64,000 nucleotides of DNA from Glandiceps talaboti (taxonomy: Eukaryota; Hemichordata; Enteropneusta; Spengelidae), in assembly GCF_964340395.1 (NCBI RefSeq), contig NC_135555.1:26472725-26536724 (forward strand). The letters are read 5' to 3'. The notes below the pieces were generated by a model that was not told the origin of the DNA, ran no database searches, and worked only from the letters and a program-made list of their open reading frames with translations. Shown piece after piece: positions 50,331 to 63,564 of this stretch. Numbering within the stretch: the first letter of the stretch is position 1; each line of letters opens with the position of its first letter. The translations under genes and the position numbers were made by a program.

Positions 50331-53300
50331 AATCATCTGTGATAGAGACATAGCCAACAAATGTAATCATCTGTGATTGAAACATAGCCAACAATTGTAA
50401 TCATCTGTGATTGAAACATAGCCAACAAATGTAATCATCCATGATTGAAACATAGACAACAAATGTAATCATCCATGATTGAAACATAGCCAACAAATGT
50501 AATCATCTGTGATTGAAACATAGCCAACAAATGTAATCATCTGTGATTGAAACATAGCCAACAAATGTAATCATCTGTGATTGAAACATAGCCAACAATT
50601 GTAATCATCTGTGATTGAAACATAGTCAACAAATGTAATCATCCATGATTGAAACATAGCCAACAATTGTAATCATCTGTGATTGAAACATAGCCAACAA
50701 TTGTAATCATCCATGATTGAAACATAGCCAACAAATGTAATCATCTGTGATTGAAACATAGCCAACAAATGTAATCATCCATGATTGAAACATAGCCAAC
50801 AAATGTAATCATCTGTGATTGAAACATAGCCAACAATTGTAATCATCCGTGATTGAAACATAGCCAACAAATGTAATCATCCATGATTGAAACATAGCCA
50901 ACAATTGTAATCATCTGTGATTGAAACATAGCCAACAAATGTAATCAAACATGATTGAAACATAGCCAACAAATGTAATCATCCATAATTGAAACATAGC
51001 CAACAAATGTAATCATCCGTGATTGAAACATAGCCAACAATTGTAATCATCTGTGATTGAAACATAGCCAACAAATGTAATCATCTGTGATTGAAACATA
51101 GCCAACAATTGTAATCATCTGTGATTGAAACATAGCCAACAATTGTAATCATCTGTGATTGAAACATAGCCAACAAATGTAATCATCCGTGATTGAAACA
51201 TAGCCAACAAATGTAATCATCCGTGATTGAAACATAGCCAACAAATGTAATCAAACATGATTGAAACATAGCCAACAAATGTAATCATCCATAATTGAAA
51301 CATAGCCAACAATTGTAATCATCTGTGATTGAAACATAGCCAACAAATGTAATCATCCATGATTGAAACATAGCCAACAATTGTAATCATCTGTGATTGA
51401 AACATAGCCAACAAATGTAATCAAACATGATTGAAACATAGCCAACAAATGTAATCATCCATGATTGAAACATAGCCAACAAATGTAATCATCTGTGATT
51501 GAAACATAGCCAACAAATGTAATCATCTGTGATTGAAACATAGCCAACAATTGTAATCATCTGTGATTGAAACATAGCCAACAATTGTAATCATCCGTGA
51601 TTGAAACATAGCCAACAATTGTAATCATCTGTGATTGAAACATAGCCAACAAATGTAATCATCCATGATTGAAACATAGCCAACAAATGTAATCATCTGT
51701 GATTGAAACATAGCCAACAAATGTAATCATCTGTGATTGAAACATAGCCAACAATTGTAATCATCTGTGATTGAAACATAGCCAACAAATGTAATCATCT
51801 GTGATTGAAACATAGCCAACAAATGTAATCATCCATGATTGAAACATAGCCAACAAATGTAATCATCTGTGATTGAAACATAGCCAACAATTGTAATCAT
51901 CTGTGATTGAAACATAGCCAACAATTGTAATCATCTGCGATTGAAGCATAGCCAACAAATGTAATCATCCATAACATAGCCAACAAATGTAATCATCTGT
52001 GATTGAAACATAGCCAACAATTGTAATCATCCATGATTGAAACATAGCCAACAAATGTAATCATCTGTGATTGAAACATAGCCAACAAATGTAATCATCT
52101 GTGATTGAAACATAGCCAACAAATGTAATCATCCATGATTGAAACATAGCCAACAATTGTAATCATCCATGATTGAAACATAGCCAACAAATGTAATCAT
52201 CCATGATTGAAACATAGCCAACAATTGTAATCATCCATGATTGAAACATAGCCAACAAATGTAATCATCTGTGATTGAAACATAGCCAACAAATGTAATC
52301 ATCCGTGATTGAAACATAGCCAACAAATGTAATCATCTGTGATTGAAACATAGCCAACAAATGTAATCATCTGTGATTGAAACATAGACAACAAATGTAA
52401 TCATCCATGATTGAAACATAGCCAACAATTGTAATCATCTGTGATTGAAACATAGCCAACAAATGTAATCATCTGTGATTGAAATATAGCCAACAAATGT
52501 AATCATCCGTGATTGAAACATAGCCAACAAATGTAATCATCCATGATTGAAACATAGCCAACAATTGTAATCATTTGTGATTGAAACATAGCCAACAAAT
52601 GTAATCATCCATGATTGAAACATAGCCAACAAATGTAATCATCCGTGATTGAAACATAGCCAACAAATGTAATCATCTGCGATTGAAACATAGCCAACAA
52701 ATGTAATCATCTGCGATTGAAACATAGCCAACAAATGTAATCATCTGCGATTGAAACATAGCCAACAAATGTAATCATCTGCGATTGAAACATAGCCAAC
52801 AAATGTAATCATCCATGATTGAAACATAGCCAACAAATGTAATCATCCATGATTGAAGCATAGCCAACAAATGTAATCATCCATAATTGAAACATAGCCA
52901 ACAAATGTAATCATCTGTGATTGAAACATAGCCAACAATTGTAATCATCCATGATTGAAACATAGCCAACAAATGTAATCATCTGTGATTGAAACATAGC
53001 CAACAAATGTAATCATCTGTGATTGAAACATAGCCAACAAATGTAATCATCCATGATTGAAACAAAGCCAACAATTGTAATCATTTGTGATTGAAACATA
53101 GCCAACAAATGTAATCATCCATGATTGAAACATAGCCAACAAATGTAGTCATCCGTGATTGAAACATAGCCAACAAATGTAATCATCCATGATTGAAACA
53201 TAGCCAACAAATGTAATCATCTGTGATTGAAACATAGCCAACAATTGTAATCATCTGTGATTGAAACATAGCCAATAAATGTAATCATTCGTGATTGAAA

Positions 53301-54793
53301 CATAGCCAACAAATGTAATCATCCATGATTGAGACATAGCCAACAATTGTAATCATTGCATCTGTGATTGAAACATAGCCAACAAATGTAATCATCCATG
53401 ATTGAAACATAGCCAACAAATGTAATCATCCATGATTGAAGCATAGCCAACAAATGTAATCATCCATAATTGAAACATAGCCAACAAATGTAATCATCTG
53501 TGATTGAAACATAGCCAACAATTGTAATCATCTGTGATTGAAACATAGCCAACAATTGTAATCATCCATGATTGAAACATAGCCAACAAATGTAATCATC
53601 TGTGATTGAAACATAGCCAACAAATGTAATCATCTGTGATTGAAACATAGCCAACAAATGTAATCATCCATGATTGAAACAAAGCCAACAATTGTAATCA
53701 TTTGTGATTGAAACATAGCCAACAAATGTAATCATCCATGATTGAAACATAGCCAACAAATGTAATCATCCATGATTGAAACAAAGCCAACAATTGTAAT
53801 CATTTGTGATTGAAACATAGCCAACAAATGTAGTCATCCGTGATTGAAACATAGCCAACAAATGTAATCATCCATGATTGAAACATAGCCAACAAATGTA
53901 ATCATCTGTGATTGAAACATAGCCAACAATTGTAATCATCTGTGATTGAAACATAGCCAATAAATGTAATCATTCGTGATTGAAACATAGCCAACAAATG
54001 TAATCATCCATGATTGAGACATAGCCAACAATTGTAATCATTGCATCTGTGATTGAAACATAGCCAACAAATGTAATCATCCATGATTGAAACATAGCCA
54101 ACAAATGTAATCATCTGTGATTGAAACATAGCCAACAAATGTAATCATCCGTGATTGAAACATAGCCAACAAATGTAATCATCCGTGATTGAAACATAGC
54201 CAACAAATGTAATCAAACATGATTGAAACATAGCCAACAATTGTAATCATCCGTGATTGAAACATAGCCAACAAATGTAATCATCTGTGATTGAAACATA
54301 GCCAACAAATGTAATCATCCGTGATTGAAACATAGCCAACAAATGTAATCAAACATGATTGAAACATAGCCAACAAATGTAATCATCTGTGATTGAAACA
54401 TAGCCAACAAATGTAATCATCCATAATTGAAACATAGCCAACAAATGTAATCATCTGTGATTGAAACATAGCCAACAATTGTAATCATCCATGATTGAAA
54501 CATAGCCAACAAATGTAATCATCCGTGATTGAAACATAGCCAACAAATGTAATCATCCATGATTGAAACATAGCCAACAAATGTAATCAAACATGATTGA
54601 AACATAGCCAACAAATGTAATCATCCGTGATTGAAACATAGCCAACAATTGTAATCATCTGTGATTGAAACATAGTCAACAAATGTAATCAAACATGATT
54701 GAAACATAGCCAACAATTGTAATCATCCGTGATTGAAACATAGCCAACAATTGTAATCATCCGTGATTGAAACATAGCCAACAATTGTAATCA
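50331..54793 (+). repeat. 34-bp minisatellite (~131 units)
   Basis: Unit ATAGCCAACAAATGTAATCA followed by TCTGTGATTGAAAC. Main variants are CAAATG/CAATTG, CTGTG/CCATG/CCGTG/CTGCG and AAACATG. A 685-bp segment is duplicated: the marker GTAGTCATCCG at 53145 recurs at 53830, and the length variant ATCATTGCATCTG at 53352 recurs at 54037. It is unrelated in sequence to the other 34-bp array. Confidence 0.97.
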
Positions 54794-54952
54794 AGTGCGA
54801 CATCACATGTTTATATATGATGTAAACCTTGAAGAAATTGTAGTGGTGACACCACGATGGTCGATGCAATGTAAAAACTTAATGGTAAACATTATTAATA
54901 ATAATAAGTTCTAAAATTATGAACCTGGTTTATAATGCTGAGATGATGGTAA
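54794..54952. other. Short unique spacer between arrays
   Basis: AT-rich; nothing recognised. Confidence 0.5.
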
Positions 54953-56472
54953 ACACATCAAAATACTAACATAAACCCAGCACTGTATCTCACATTAGAA
55001 TACTAATATATTAACCCAGCACTGTATCTCATGTTAGAATACTAATATAAACCCAGCACTGTATCTCACATTAGAATACTAACATAAACCCAGCACTGTA
55101 TCTCACAATAGAATACTAAAAGCATAAACCCAGCACTGTATCTCATATTAGAATACTAAACATAAACCCAGCACTGTATCTCACATTAAACATAAACCCA
55201 GCACTGTATCTCACATTAGAATACTAACATAAACCCAGCACTGTATCATACATTAGAATACTAACATAAACCCAGCACAGTATCTCATGTTAGAATACTA
55301 ACATAAACCCAGCACTGTATCTCACATTAAACATAAACCCAGCACTGTATCTCACATTAAACATAAACCCAGCACTGTATCTCACAATAGAATACTAACA
55401 TAGACCCAGCACTGTATCTCACATTAGAATACTAACATAAACCCAGCACTGTATCATACATTAGAATACTAACATAAACCCAGCACTGTATCTCACATTA
55501 AACATAAACCCAGCACTGCATCTCACATTAAACATAAACCCAGCACTGTATCTCACAATAGAATACTAACATAGACCCATCACTGTATCTCACATTAGAA
55601 TACTAACATAAACCCAGCACTGTATCATACATTAGAATACTAACATAAACCCAGGACTGTATCTCACATTAGAATACTAACATAAACCCAGCACTGTATC
55701 TCACATTAGAATACTAACATAAACCCAGGACTGTATCTCACATTAGAATACTAACATAAACCCAGCACTGTATCTCACAATAGAATACTAACATAAACCC
55801 AGCACTGTATCTCACATTAGAATACTAACATAAACCCAGCACTGTATCTCACATTAGAATACTAACATAAACCCAGGACTGTATCTCACAATAGAATACT
55901 AACATAAACCCAGCACTGTATCTCACATTAGAATACTAACATAAACCCAGGACTGTATCTCACATTAGAATACTAACATAAACCCAGCACTGTATCTCAC
56001 AATAGAATACTAACATAAACCCAGCACTGTATCTCACAATAGAATACTAACATAAACCCAGCACTGTATCTCACAATAGAATACTAACATAAACCCAGCA
56101 CTGTATCTCACAATAGAATACTAACATAAACCCAGCACTGTATCTCACAATAGAATACTAACATAAACCCAGCACTGTATCTCACATTAAACATAAACCC
56201 AGCACTGTATCTCACATTAGAATACTAACATAAACCCAGGACTGTATCTCACATTAGAATACTAACATAAACCCAGCACTGTATCTCACAATAGAATACT
56301 AACATAAACCCAGCACTGTATCTCACATTAAACATAAACCCAGCACTGTATCTCACATTAGAATACTAACATAAACCCAGGACTGTATCTCACATTAGAA
56401 TACTAACATAAACCCAGCACTGTATCTCACAATAGAATACTAACATAAACCCAGCACTGTATCTCACATTAG
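54953..56472 (+). repeat. 37-bp minisatellite with 29-bp short units (~42 units)
   Basis: Unit ACATAAACCCAGCACTGTAT followed by CTCACATTAGAATACTA. Shorter units lack GAATACTA and recur in pairs (55181, 55327, 55354, 55497, 55524, 56187, 56330). This shows that one deletion variant has been copied within larger blocks. Confidence 0.96.
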
Positions 56473-56935
56473 ACGTAAATTTTAATTTAACATTACAGTA
56501 GTAATTACAGATTTTGAAGCTTTTATCACTGAAGATTTGAAAGTTTTTGAAACTTGGTTTAAGTGCGAAAATGAAATTCAGCAATCGTATTGATGCCAGA
56601 CCCCCTCCCCTAAAATGAACAAAGTTTGCTTATTGAGCTTGTATGACATTGTGTGATCATCCCTTGGGGTCTTCAAGTTTAGAGAAAGTGAATATTTCTA
56701 ACACCTTAGGTCTTGGATTTAGTGGAAAAACGTCATGGACAGTGGGAGGGAACATCTGTTTGATACTTGAACTTGTACATGAGCTTTATAGGTGAACAAA
56801 AGCTGATACTATACCGGTAGATGAAAGATACATCATGTATTAGGTACAATTATTACATTTGTTTAATAAATTCATTCCCAAAAGATGTACCATCAAGTTT
56901 CTTAGAAAATTGTGAGGATATTGTGTCTTTTAGTT
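56473..56935. other. Unique DNA between array and fold-back element
   Basis: No gene or repeat recognised. Confidence 0.5.
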
Positions 56936-56944
56936 GTTTTACAC
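56936..56944 (+). repeat. Target-site duplication, left copy
   Basis: GTTTTACAC, identical to 58161-58169. Confidence 0.8.
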
Positions 56945-58160
56945 GGTGACGGATCAACTTGTCCCAATTTCAACTCGTCCCATTTCAACTCGGCCCACTC
57001 AACTCGTCCAATTTCAACTCGCCCAACTCTTTACAATATAATTTACCTGGCATATATGAAATCGAAACTAGTACTATTAGTACTCAGTTTGGAGGGTGTG
57101 TGGTATCTCGTATTCCACTAATGAAGTACCACTTGCGCTGTAAACACATACTACAGTACTTAGTTTCATTAACTAGGGAGAGGAGACACGTCTCCAAAAC
57201 CCGTACGCGTGGAACTCGTAAGTGTGTCAGTCACTAAATATTCCCCCTGGTTATTATCATTATTAGTTCGTCTGGCGGGGACTTATGGATTGGGTTCCGT
57301 CCATCCGTCCATCCGTCCGTCCTGAGCTGTTTCTTGGAGATGCCTGGACCAATTTTTTTCAAACTTGGTACAGGGACAACATATTATGGCATACATATGC
57401 ACATCAATTTGTTTTATGATACGATCCAATATGGCAGCCTAGCAGCCATTTTGTTTGCAAATTTTCCCTGTCCAAAGCCATAAATCAGACATGCTTGAAC
57501 AGATCTCATTCAAAGTTGGCATTAGGACAGTGTTCTATGCATATGACATACATGTGCATATTCATTGTTGTCGTGATACGATCCAATATGGCTGCCTGGC
57601 AGCCATTTTATTGGCGCAGTTTTCATGTCCAAAGCCATAACTCAGACATGCTTGAACAGAGTAGTGATATCAAAAACAACCATATGAGGCCAAACAACAT
57701 TAACCAGGTTTGAAAATGATAACATAAACTGCCAGTTCCTTAAAACCCAATCATAACGGGGATTATGTCATTTTCAATGAGTTGTTATTTCTTATTTGGG
57801 TTGTAAACATTAAGTCCTAATGTGAAAAGTGATATTCCATGACTGAGGAAAGTTGTTGTGCTAGTGTAAGTTCTAGATCTCGCAAACACTTACTGATAGC
57901 CAAAACCCACACCACATTCTGCTACGAAATGCTACATTTGCTACACTTCAACTGCGTCAGGTAGGTAAAATCATGTAATTGTTTCGGTTCCTGTACTTTG
58001 AGTCCATGTATTATTTAGATTTATAAACATTTACTAGTGTTGTTGGAGCGAGTTGAAAATGGGATGAGTTAAAAATGGGGCGAGTTGAAAATGGGGCAAA
58101 TTGAAATTGGGTCAAGTTGAAATGGGACAAGTTGAAATTGGGATGAAGTGAATCACAATC
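56945..58160. mobile_element. Fold-back transposon with perfect 9-bp target duplication and nested Pearl-like copy
   Basis: Exactly bounded by GTTTTACAC on both sides. The left arm (56945-57030) begins GGTGACGGATCAACTTGTCC and consists of short subrepeats of the type CAATTTCAACTCGTCC. The right arm (58047-58160) carries the inverted equivalents (GAGTTGAAAATGGG, AAGTTGAAATTGGG). The subrepeats make the arms self-similar, as in Foldback elements; the 9-bp duplication also fits the Foldback/MULE group. The middle holds a Pearl-like copy (57264-57786) and ~450 bp of unrecognised DNA. No transposase is encoded. Confidence 0.8.
57264..57786 (+). mobile_element. Pearl-like element nested in fold-back transposon
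   Basis: Starts with TAGTTCGTCTGGCGGGGAC, half of the 5' hairpin of the family. A CCGT/CCAT microsatellite (57298-57322), the TTTCTTGGAGATGCCTGGAC leader and two to three core units follow. The 3' unique part with GAGTAGTGATATCAAAAACA and the hairpin GTCATT, TTC, AATGAG (57767-57781) plus TTGTT end it. It is nearly the same as the 3' part of the copy at 19419-19891. Confidence 0.75.
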
Positions 58161-58169
58161 GTTTTACAC
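58161..58169 (+). repeat. Target-site duplication, right copy
   Basis: GTTTTACAC, identical to 56936-56944. Confidence 0.8.
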
Positions 58170-60115
58170 AACTTTTAAGAGCTTTGTTTGATTAAGTGAC
58201 AGAATCACAGAATTAAGACAACTAAAAGTAGACTGGGTTACAAACTGAGCTCTTCAACCTAATGATTCAGGTTAGTTTTAAGACTTTATTCTTTAAAGTA
58301 ACAGACACATTGTAAAACTGAAAGAGTAGAACTTTGATTGAACGATTTCGGCTGAACAGCTTTTGGTTCTAAAGAAATCTCTGCTTTGATTCCTCTGTAG
58401 TTTTTCACTGTCTTTTTTGCATTGGATTTACTCAGGAACAGAGAATTGAAAGTGGTTGCAGTATGGATACGTATGTCAACAAGACTACATAATCCTGATG
58501 TATGCCATGTGTCAATGACAGGCCCAAATGCCCCAAGAGTTTATAGTAGTAGGTGGGTACTAGTAATTCAGGACATGTTTATTCCCTTGACTGAAGCGCT
58601 AGTCTTTGGCCAAATAAAGATACATTTCTTAATCTCATTTTTATTCTTATCAAATTAAATATTCCCAGGATTATTTCACGGTTCATGTTACGAATTACCT
58701 ATAGTAGCCAGTACTATATAGGAAGTAGTACACATGTATTTTATCCCTGGACTCTGTTTATATCGAAGTGGAATAGGTTGAAACAGTTCTTATTTGAGCA
58801 GGAAAAATATTGTCCATATGGGTTACATGTAATACCTAAAAAAACTCATCAGCAACATAAATAATATAATCATTGTGTTGTAGTTGATAGAAGTCAGCCA
58901 TTTTAGATAGGGGAGCTGCATATTTAATTGTAGCGGTTGTTGTTATTTTGATCGTTTTTTATTCTGTTTCTGTGCTTTTTTGCATATATTTGTTTCTACT
59001 TTTGCTGAATTTGAGGGATTGGGGTACCTCTGAATATTTCTTAGGTCTTGAAGGCTCCATAATTAATGTCGGAGTTCGGAATGACGTGAAGTGACCTCTA
59101 AACTTGGACTAAATTGTCGTAGATAGCGTGGTATTGCGAACATTTATTTCGGCAGTAGCAACAAGTTGCTCGTTCAACTGATGTTGATTCAATCCTTCTA
59201 TTAACGTGAAAATCAAAAGTTCAGTCCTCTGAAATAACTATTCAGCAATAGTTTAGTAATTCCAAACGAATTTGTAGATGTTTGTAGATGATAGTTGAAA
59301 CATGCATGTCAAAGGCGTGGTGCGATGTCACAGTCAAAATCAACTTGTATAAATTACAGAAACGTGTGAATATATAGACTCGACAGAAACAACTTGAAGG
59401 CTAAAAAGCATGAGAACTGGTAAATACAATTTCTCGTTCAAACTATGTTTTGCAGAGACAGTTAAATGTTTTACAATTTGAATTGCAATGTTGCTACCCA
59501 GTGAAAATGGTTACTTCATCTGATCTAATCGTTGGAATGGCCTTTAATGGGAAGTGGTGTCCTGCTGTTTGCAAAACATCCTGTCAAGTTTTATTTGGCT
59601 ATTCAAAAGCGCGAGATTCAAACGGGATTGTAGATTACACCAGTTCAGATGTTGGAAGGCGGCGATCACTCCGAACAAAATAAATGTCACAACACGATGA
59701 ATAGAGGTAAATAAGGACATCTAGCCGCTTTCACCACATCGGATTTTAATCAGATTGTGACTCCATATGAGACTGTTTTAAAACACTATTATGGACTTCA
59801 TATGAAAATGTTGGAAAACTGCATTGAGTAGTCATGAAAAGTAAATTTTTTCATGATTACGTACTTCACATATTGTTAAGGTTTTGAAAGTGAAAAGAAA
59901 AAAATTCTTGCCTCTAGCAGAGTTTAATCTGTAGAATGAGATCATTATAACAAAACATTTCTTTTTGAATAACAAGGTTGTTCCATTCATTCATTCAGAC
60001 ATGCATCACGTAGCAGTAACTATAGTAACAGCCATAGCAACAGCTTGTCTTTGCTATCATGATGCTCCTTCTTGAGAATTGTATATAACAAGATACTTTA
60101 TGTGGCTAACCCTTC
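58170..60115. other. Unique DNA, no gene supported
   Basis: Two open frames (58422-58658 and 59450-59683) lack recognisable domains. The second starts next to an acceptor-like TTTTGCAG and ends upstream of a donor-like GAGGTAAAT, so a small exon cannot be excluded. The rest is AT-rich with no repeat except the short dispersed motif at 59734-59760. Confidence 0.4.
59734..59760 (-). repeat. Short dispersed repeat, copy 2
   Basis: The reverse complement matches 3757-3783 (CAATCTGATTAAAATCCGAT against CAATCTGATTGAAATCCGAT). Confidence 0.4.
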
Positions 60116-63100
60116 ATTTATAGCTTATTAGTTATAGTCTATTGTGTAGTGATAACAGGATATATATGTCATATTAACTTATCTGTTATAACTTATTAGT
60201 TATAGTCTATTGTGTAGTGATAACAGGATATATATGTCATATTAACTTATCTGTTATAACTTATTAGTTATAGTCTATTGTGTAGTGATAACAGGATATA
60301 TATGTTATATTAACTTATCTGTTATAACTTATTAGTTATAGTCTATTGTGTAGTGATAACAGGATATATATGTCATATTAACTTATCTGTCATAACTTAT
60401 TAGTTATAGTCTATTGTGTAGTGATAACAGGATATATATGTCATATTAACTTATCTGTTATAACTTATTAGTTATAGTCTATTGTGTAGTGATAACAGGA
60501 TATATATGTCATATTAACTTATCTGTTATAACTTATTAGTTATAGTCTATTGTGTAGTGATAACAGGATATATATGTCATATTAACTTATCTGTCATAAC
60601 TTATTAGTTATAGTCTATTGTGTAGTGATAACAGGATATATATGTCATATTAACTTATCTGTTATAACTTATTAGTTATAGTCTATTGTGTAGTGATAAC
60701 AGGATATATATGTCATATTAACTTATCTGTTATAACTTATTAGTTATAGTCTATTGTGTAGTGATAACAGGATATATATGTCATATTAACTTATCTGTCA
60801 TAACTTATTAGTTATAGTCTATTGTGTAGTGATAACAGGATATATATGTCATATTAACTTATCTGTTATAACTTATTAGTTATAGTCTATTGTGTAGTGA
60901 TAACAGGATATATATGTCATATTAACTTATCTGTTATAACTTATTAGTTATAGTCTATTGTGTAGTGATAACAGGATATATATGTCATATTAACTTATCT
61001 GTTATAACTTATTAGTTATAGTCTATTGTGTAGTGATAACAGGATATATATGTCATATTAACTTATCTGTCATAACTTATTAGTTATAGTCTATTGTGTA
61101 GTGATAACAGGATATATATGTCATATTAACTTATCTGTTATAACTTATTAGTTATAGTCTATTGTGTAGTGATAACAGGATATATATGTCATATTAACTT
61201 ATCTGTTATAACTTATTAGTTATAGTCTATTGTGTAGTGATAACAGGATATATATGTCATATTACCTTATCTGTTATAACTTATTAGTTATAGTCTATTG
61301 TGTAGTGATAACAGGATATATATGTCATATTAACTTATCTGTTATAACTTATTAGTTATAGTCTATTGTGTAGTGATAACAGGATATATATGTCATATTA
61401 ACTTATCTGTCATAACTTATTAGTTATAGTCTATTGTGTAGTGATAACAGGATATATATGTCATATTAACTTATCTGTCATAACTTATTAGTTATAGTCT
61501 ATTGTGTAGTGATAACAGGATATATATGTCATATTAACTTATCTGTTATAACTTATTAGTTATAGTCTATTGTGTAGTGATAACAGGATATATATGTCAT
61601 ATTAACTTATCTGTCATAACTTATTAGTTATAGTCTATTGTGTAGTGATAACAGGATATATATGTCATATTAACTTATCTGTCATAACTTATTAGTTATA
61701 GTCTATTGTGTAGTGATAACAGGATATATATGTCATATTAACTTATCTGTCATAACTTATTAGTTATAGTCTATTGTGTAGTGATAACAGGATATATATG
61801 TCATATTAACTTATCTGTTATAACTTATTAGTTATAGTCTATTGTGTAGTGATAACAGGATATATATGTCATATTAACTTATCTGTTATAACTTATTAGT
61901 TATAGTCTATTGTGTAGTGATAACAGGATATATATGTCATATTAACTTATCTGTCATAACTTATTAGTTATAGTCTATTGTGTAGTGATAACAGGATATA
62001 TATGTCATATTACCTTATCTGTCATAACTTATTAGTTATAGTCTATTGTGTAGTGATAACAGGATATATATGTCATATTAACTTATCTGTTATAACTTAT
62101 TAGTTATAGTCTATTGTGTAGTGATAACAGGATATATATGTCATATTAACTTATCTGTTATAACTTATTAGTTATAGTCTATTGTGTAGTGATAACAGGA
62201 TATATATGTCATATTAACTTATCTGTTATAACTTATTAGTTATAGTCTATTGTGTAGTGATAACAGGATATATATGTCATATTAACTTATCTGTTATAAC
62301 TTATTAGTTATAGTCTATTGTGTAGTGATAACAGGATATATATGTCATATTAACTTATCTGTTATAACTTATTAGTTATAGTCTATTGTGTAGTGATAAC
62401 AGGATATATATGTCATATTAACTTATCTGTTATAACTTATTAGTTATAGTCTATTGTGTAGTGATAACAGGATATATATGTCATATTAACTTATCTGTCA
62501 TAACTTATTAGTTATAGTCTATTGTGTAGTGATAACAGGATATATATGTCATATTAACTTATCTGTTATAACTTATTAGTTATAGTCTATTGTGTAGTGA
62601 TAACAGGATATATATGTCATATTAACTTATCTGTCATAACTTATTAGTTATAGTCTATTGTGTAGTGATAACAGGATATATATGTCATATTAACTTATCT
62701 GTTATAACTTATTAGTTATAGTCTATTGTGTAGTGATAACAGGATATATATGTCATATTAACTTATCTGTTATAACTTATTAGTTATAGTCTATTGTGTA
62801 GTGATAACAGGATATATATGTCATATTAACTTATCTGTTATAACTTATTAGTTATAGTCTATTGTGTAGTGATAACAGGATATATATGTCATATTAACTT
62901 ATCTGTCATAACTTATTAGTTATAGTCTATTGTGTAGTGATAACAGGATATATATGTCATATTAACTTATCTGTTATAACTTATTAGTTATAGTCTATTG
63001 TGTAGTGATAACAGGATATATATGTCATATTAACTTATCTGTTATAACTTATTAGTTATAGTCTATTGTGTAGTGATAACAGGATATATATGTCATATTA

Positions 63101-63564
63101 ACTTATCTGTTATAACTTATTAGTTATAGTCTATTGTGTAGTGATAACAGGATATATATGTCATATTAACTTATCTGTCATAACTTATTAGTTATAGTCT
63201 ATTGTGTAGTGATAACAGGATATATATGTCATATTAACTTATCTGTTATAACTTATTAGTTATAGTCTATTGTGTAGTGATAACAGGATATATATGTCAT
63301 ATTAACTTATCTGTCATAACTTATTAGTTATAGTCTATTGTGTAGTGATAACAGGATATATATGTCATATTAACCTATCTGTTATAACTTATTAGTTATA
63401 GTCTATTGTGTAGTGATAACAGGATATATATGTCATATTAACTTATCTGTCATAACTTATTAGTTATAGTCTATTGTGTAGTGATAACAGGATATATATG
63501 TCATATTACCTTATCTGTCATAACTTATTAGTTATAGTCTATTGTGTAGTGATAACAGGATGTA
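60116..63564 (+). repeat. Highly homogeneous 68-bp minisatellite (~51 units)
   Basis: Unit TATAACTTATTAGTTATAGT, CTATTGTGTAGTGATAACAG, GATATATATGTCATATTAAC, TTATCTGT. The only common variant is CTGTTATAAC versus CTGTCATAAC. Rare changes are TTACCTTATC near 61263, 62010 and 63506, and TTAACCTATC near 63370. Each unit holds the inverted repeat TATAAC TTATTA GTTATA, able to form a small hairpin. The very low divergence implies recent amplification or strong homogenisation. The frames are closed by stop codons in all directions, so it is not coding. Confidence 0.98.

Noticed and set aside
50331-54793. CRISPR-like array of 34-bp repeats
   Set aside because: Units are head-to-tail with no unique spacers and no cas genes, and the context is eukaryotic; the same holds for the 34- and 36-bp arrays at 17660-24276.
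59450-59683. 77-codon open frame flanked by acceptor-like and donor-like sites
   Set aside because: Splice-like motifs are common in such DNA, the product is unrecognised and no neighbouring exon could be found; mentioned only inside the unique-region entry.
60116-63564. TAGTGATAACAGGATAT resembles a homing endonuclease (I-SceI) site
   Set aside because: Several mismatches to the known 18-bp site, no endonuclease gene, and the sequence is simply part of every 68-bp unit.
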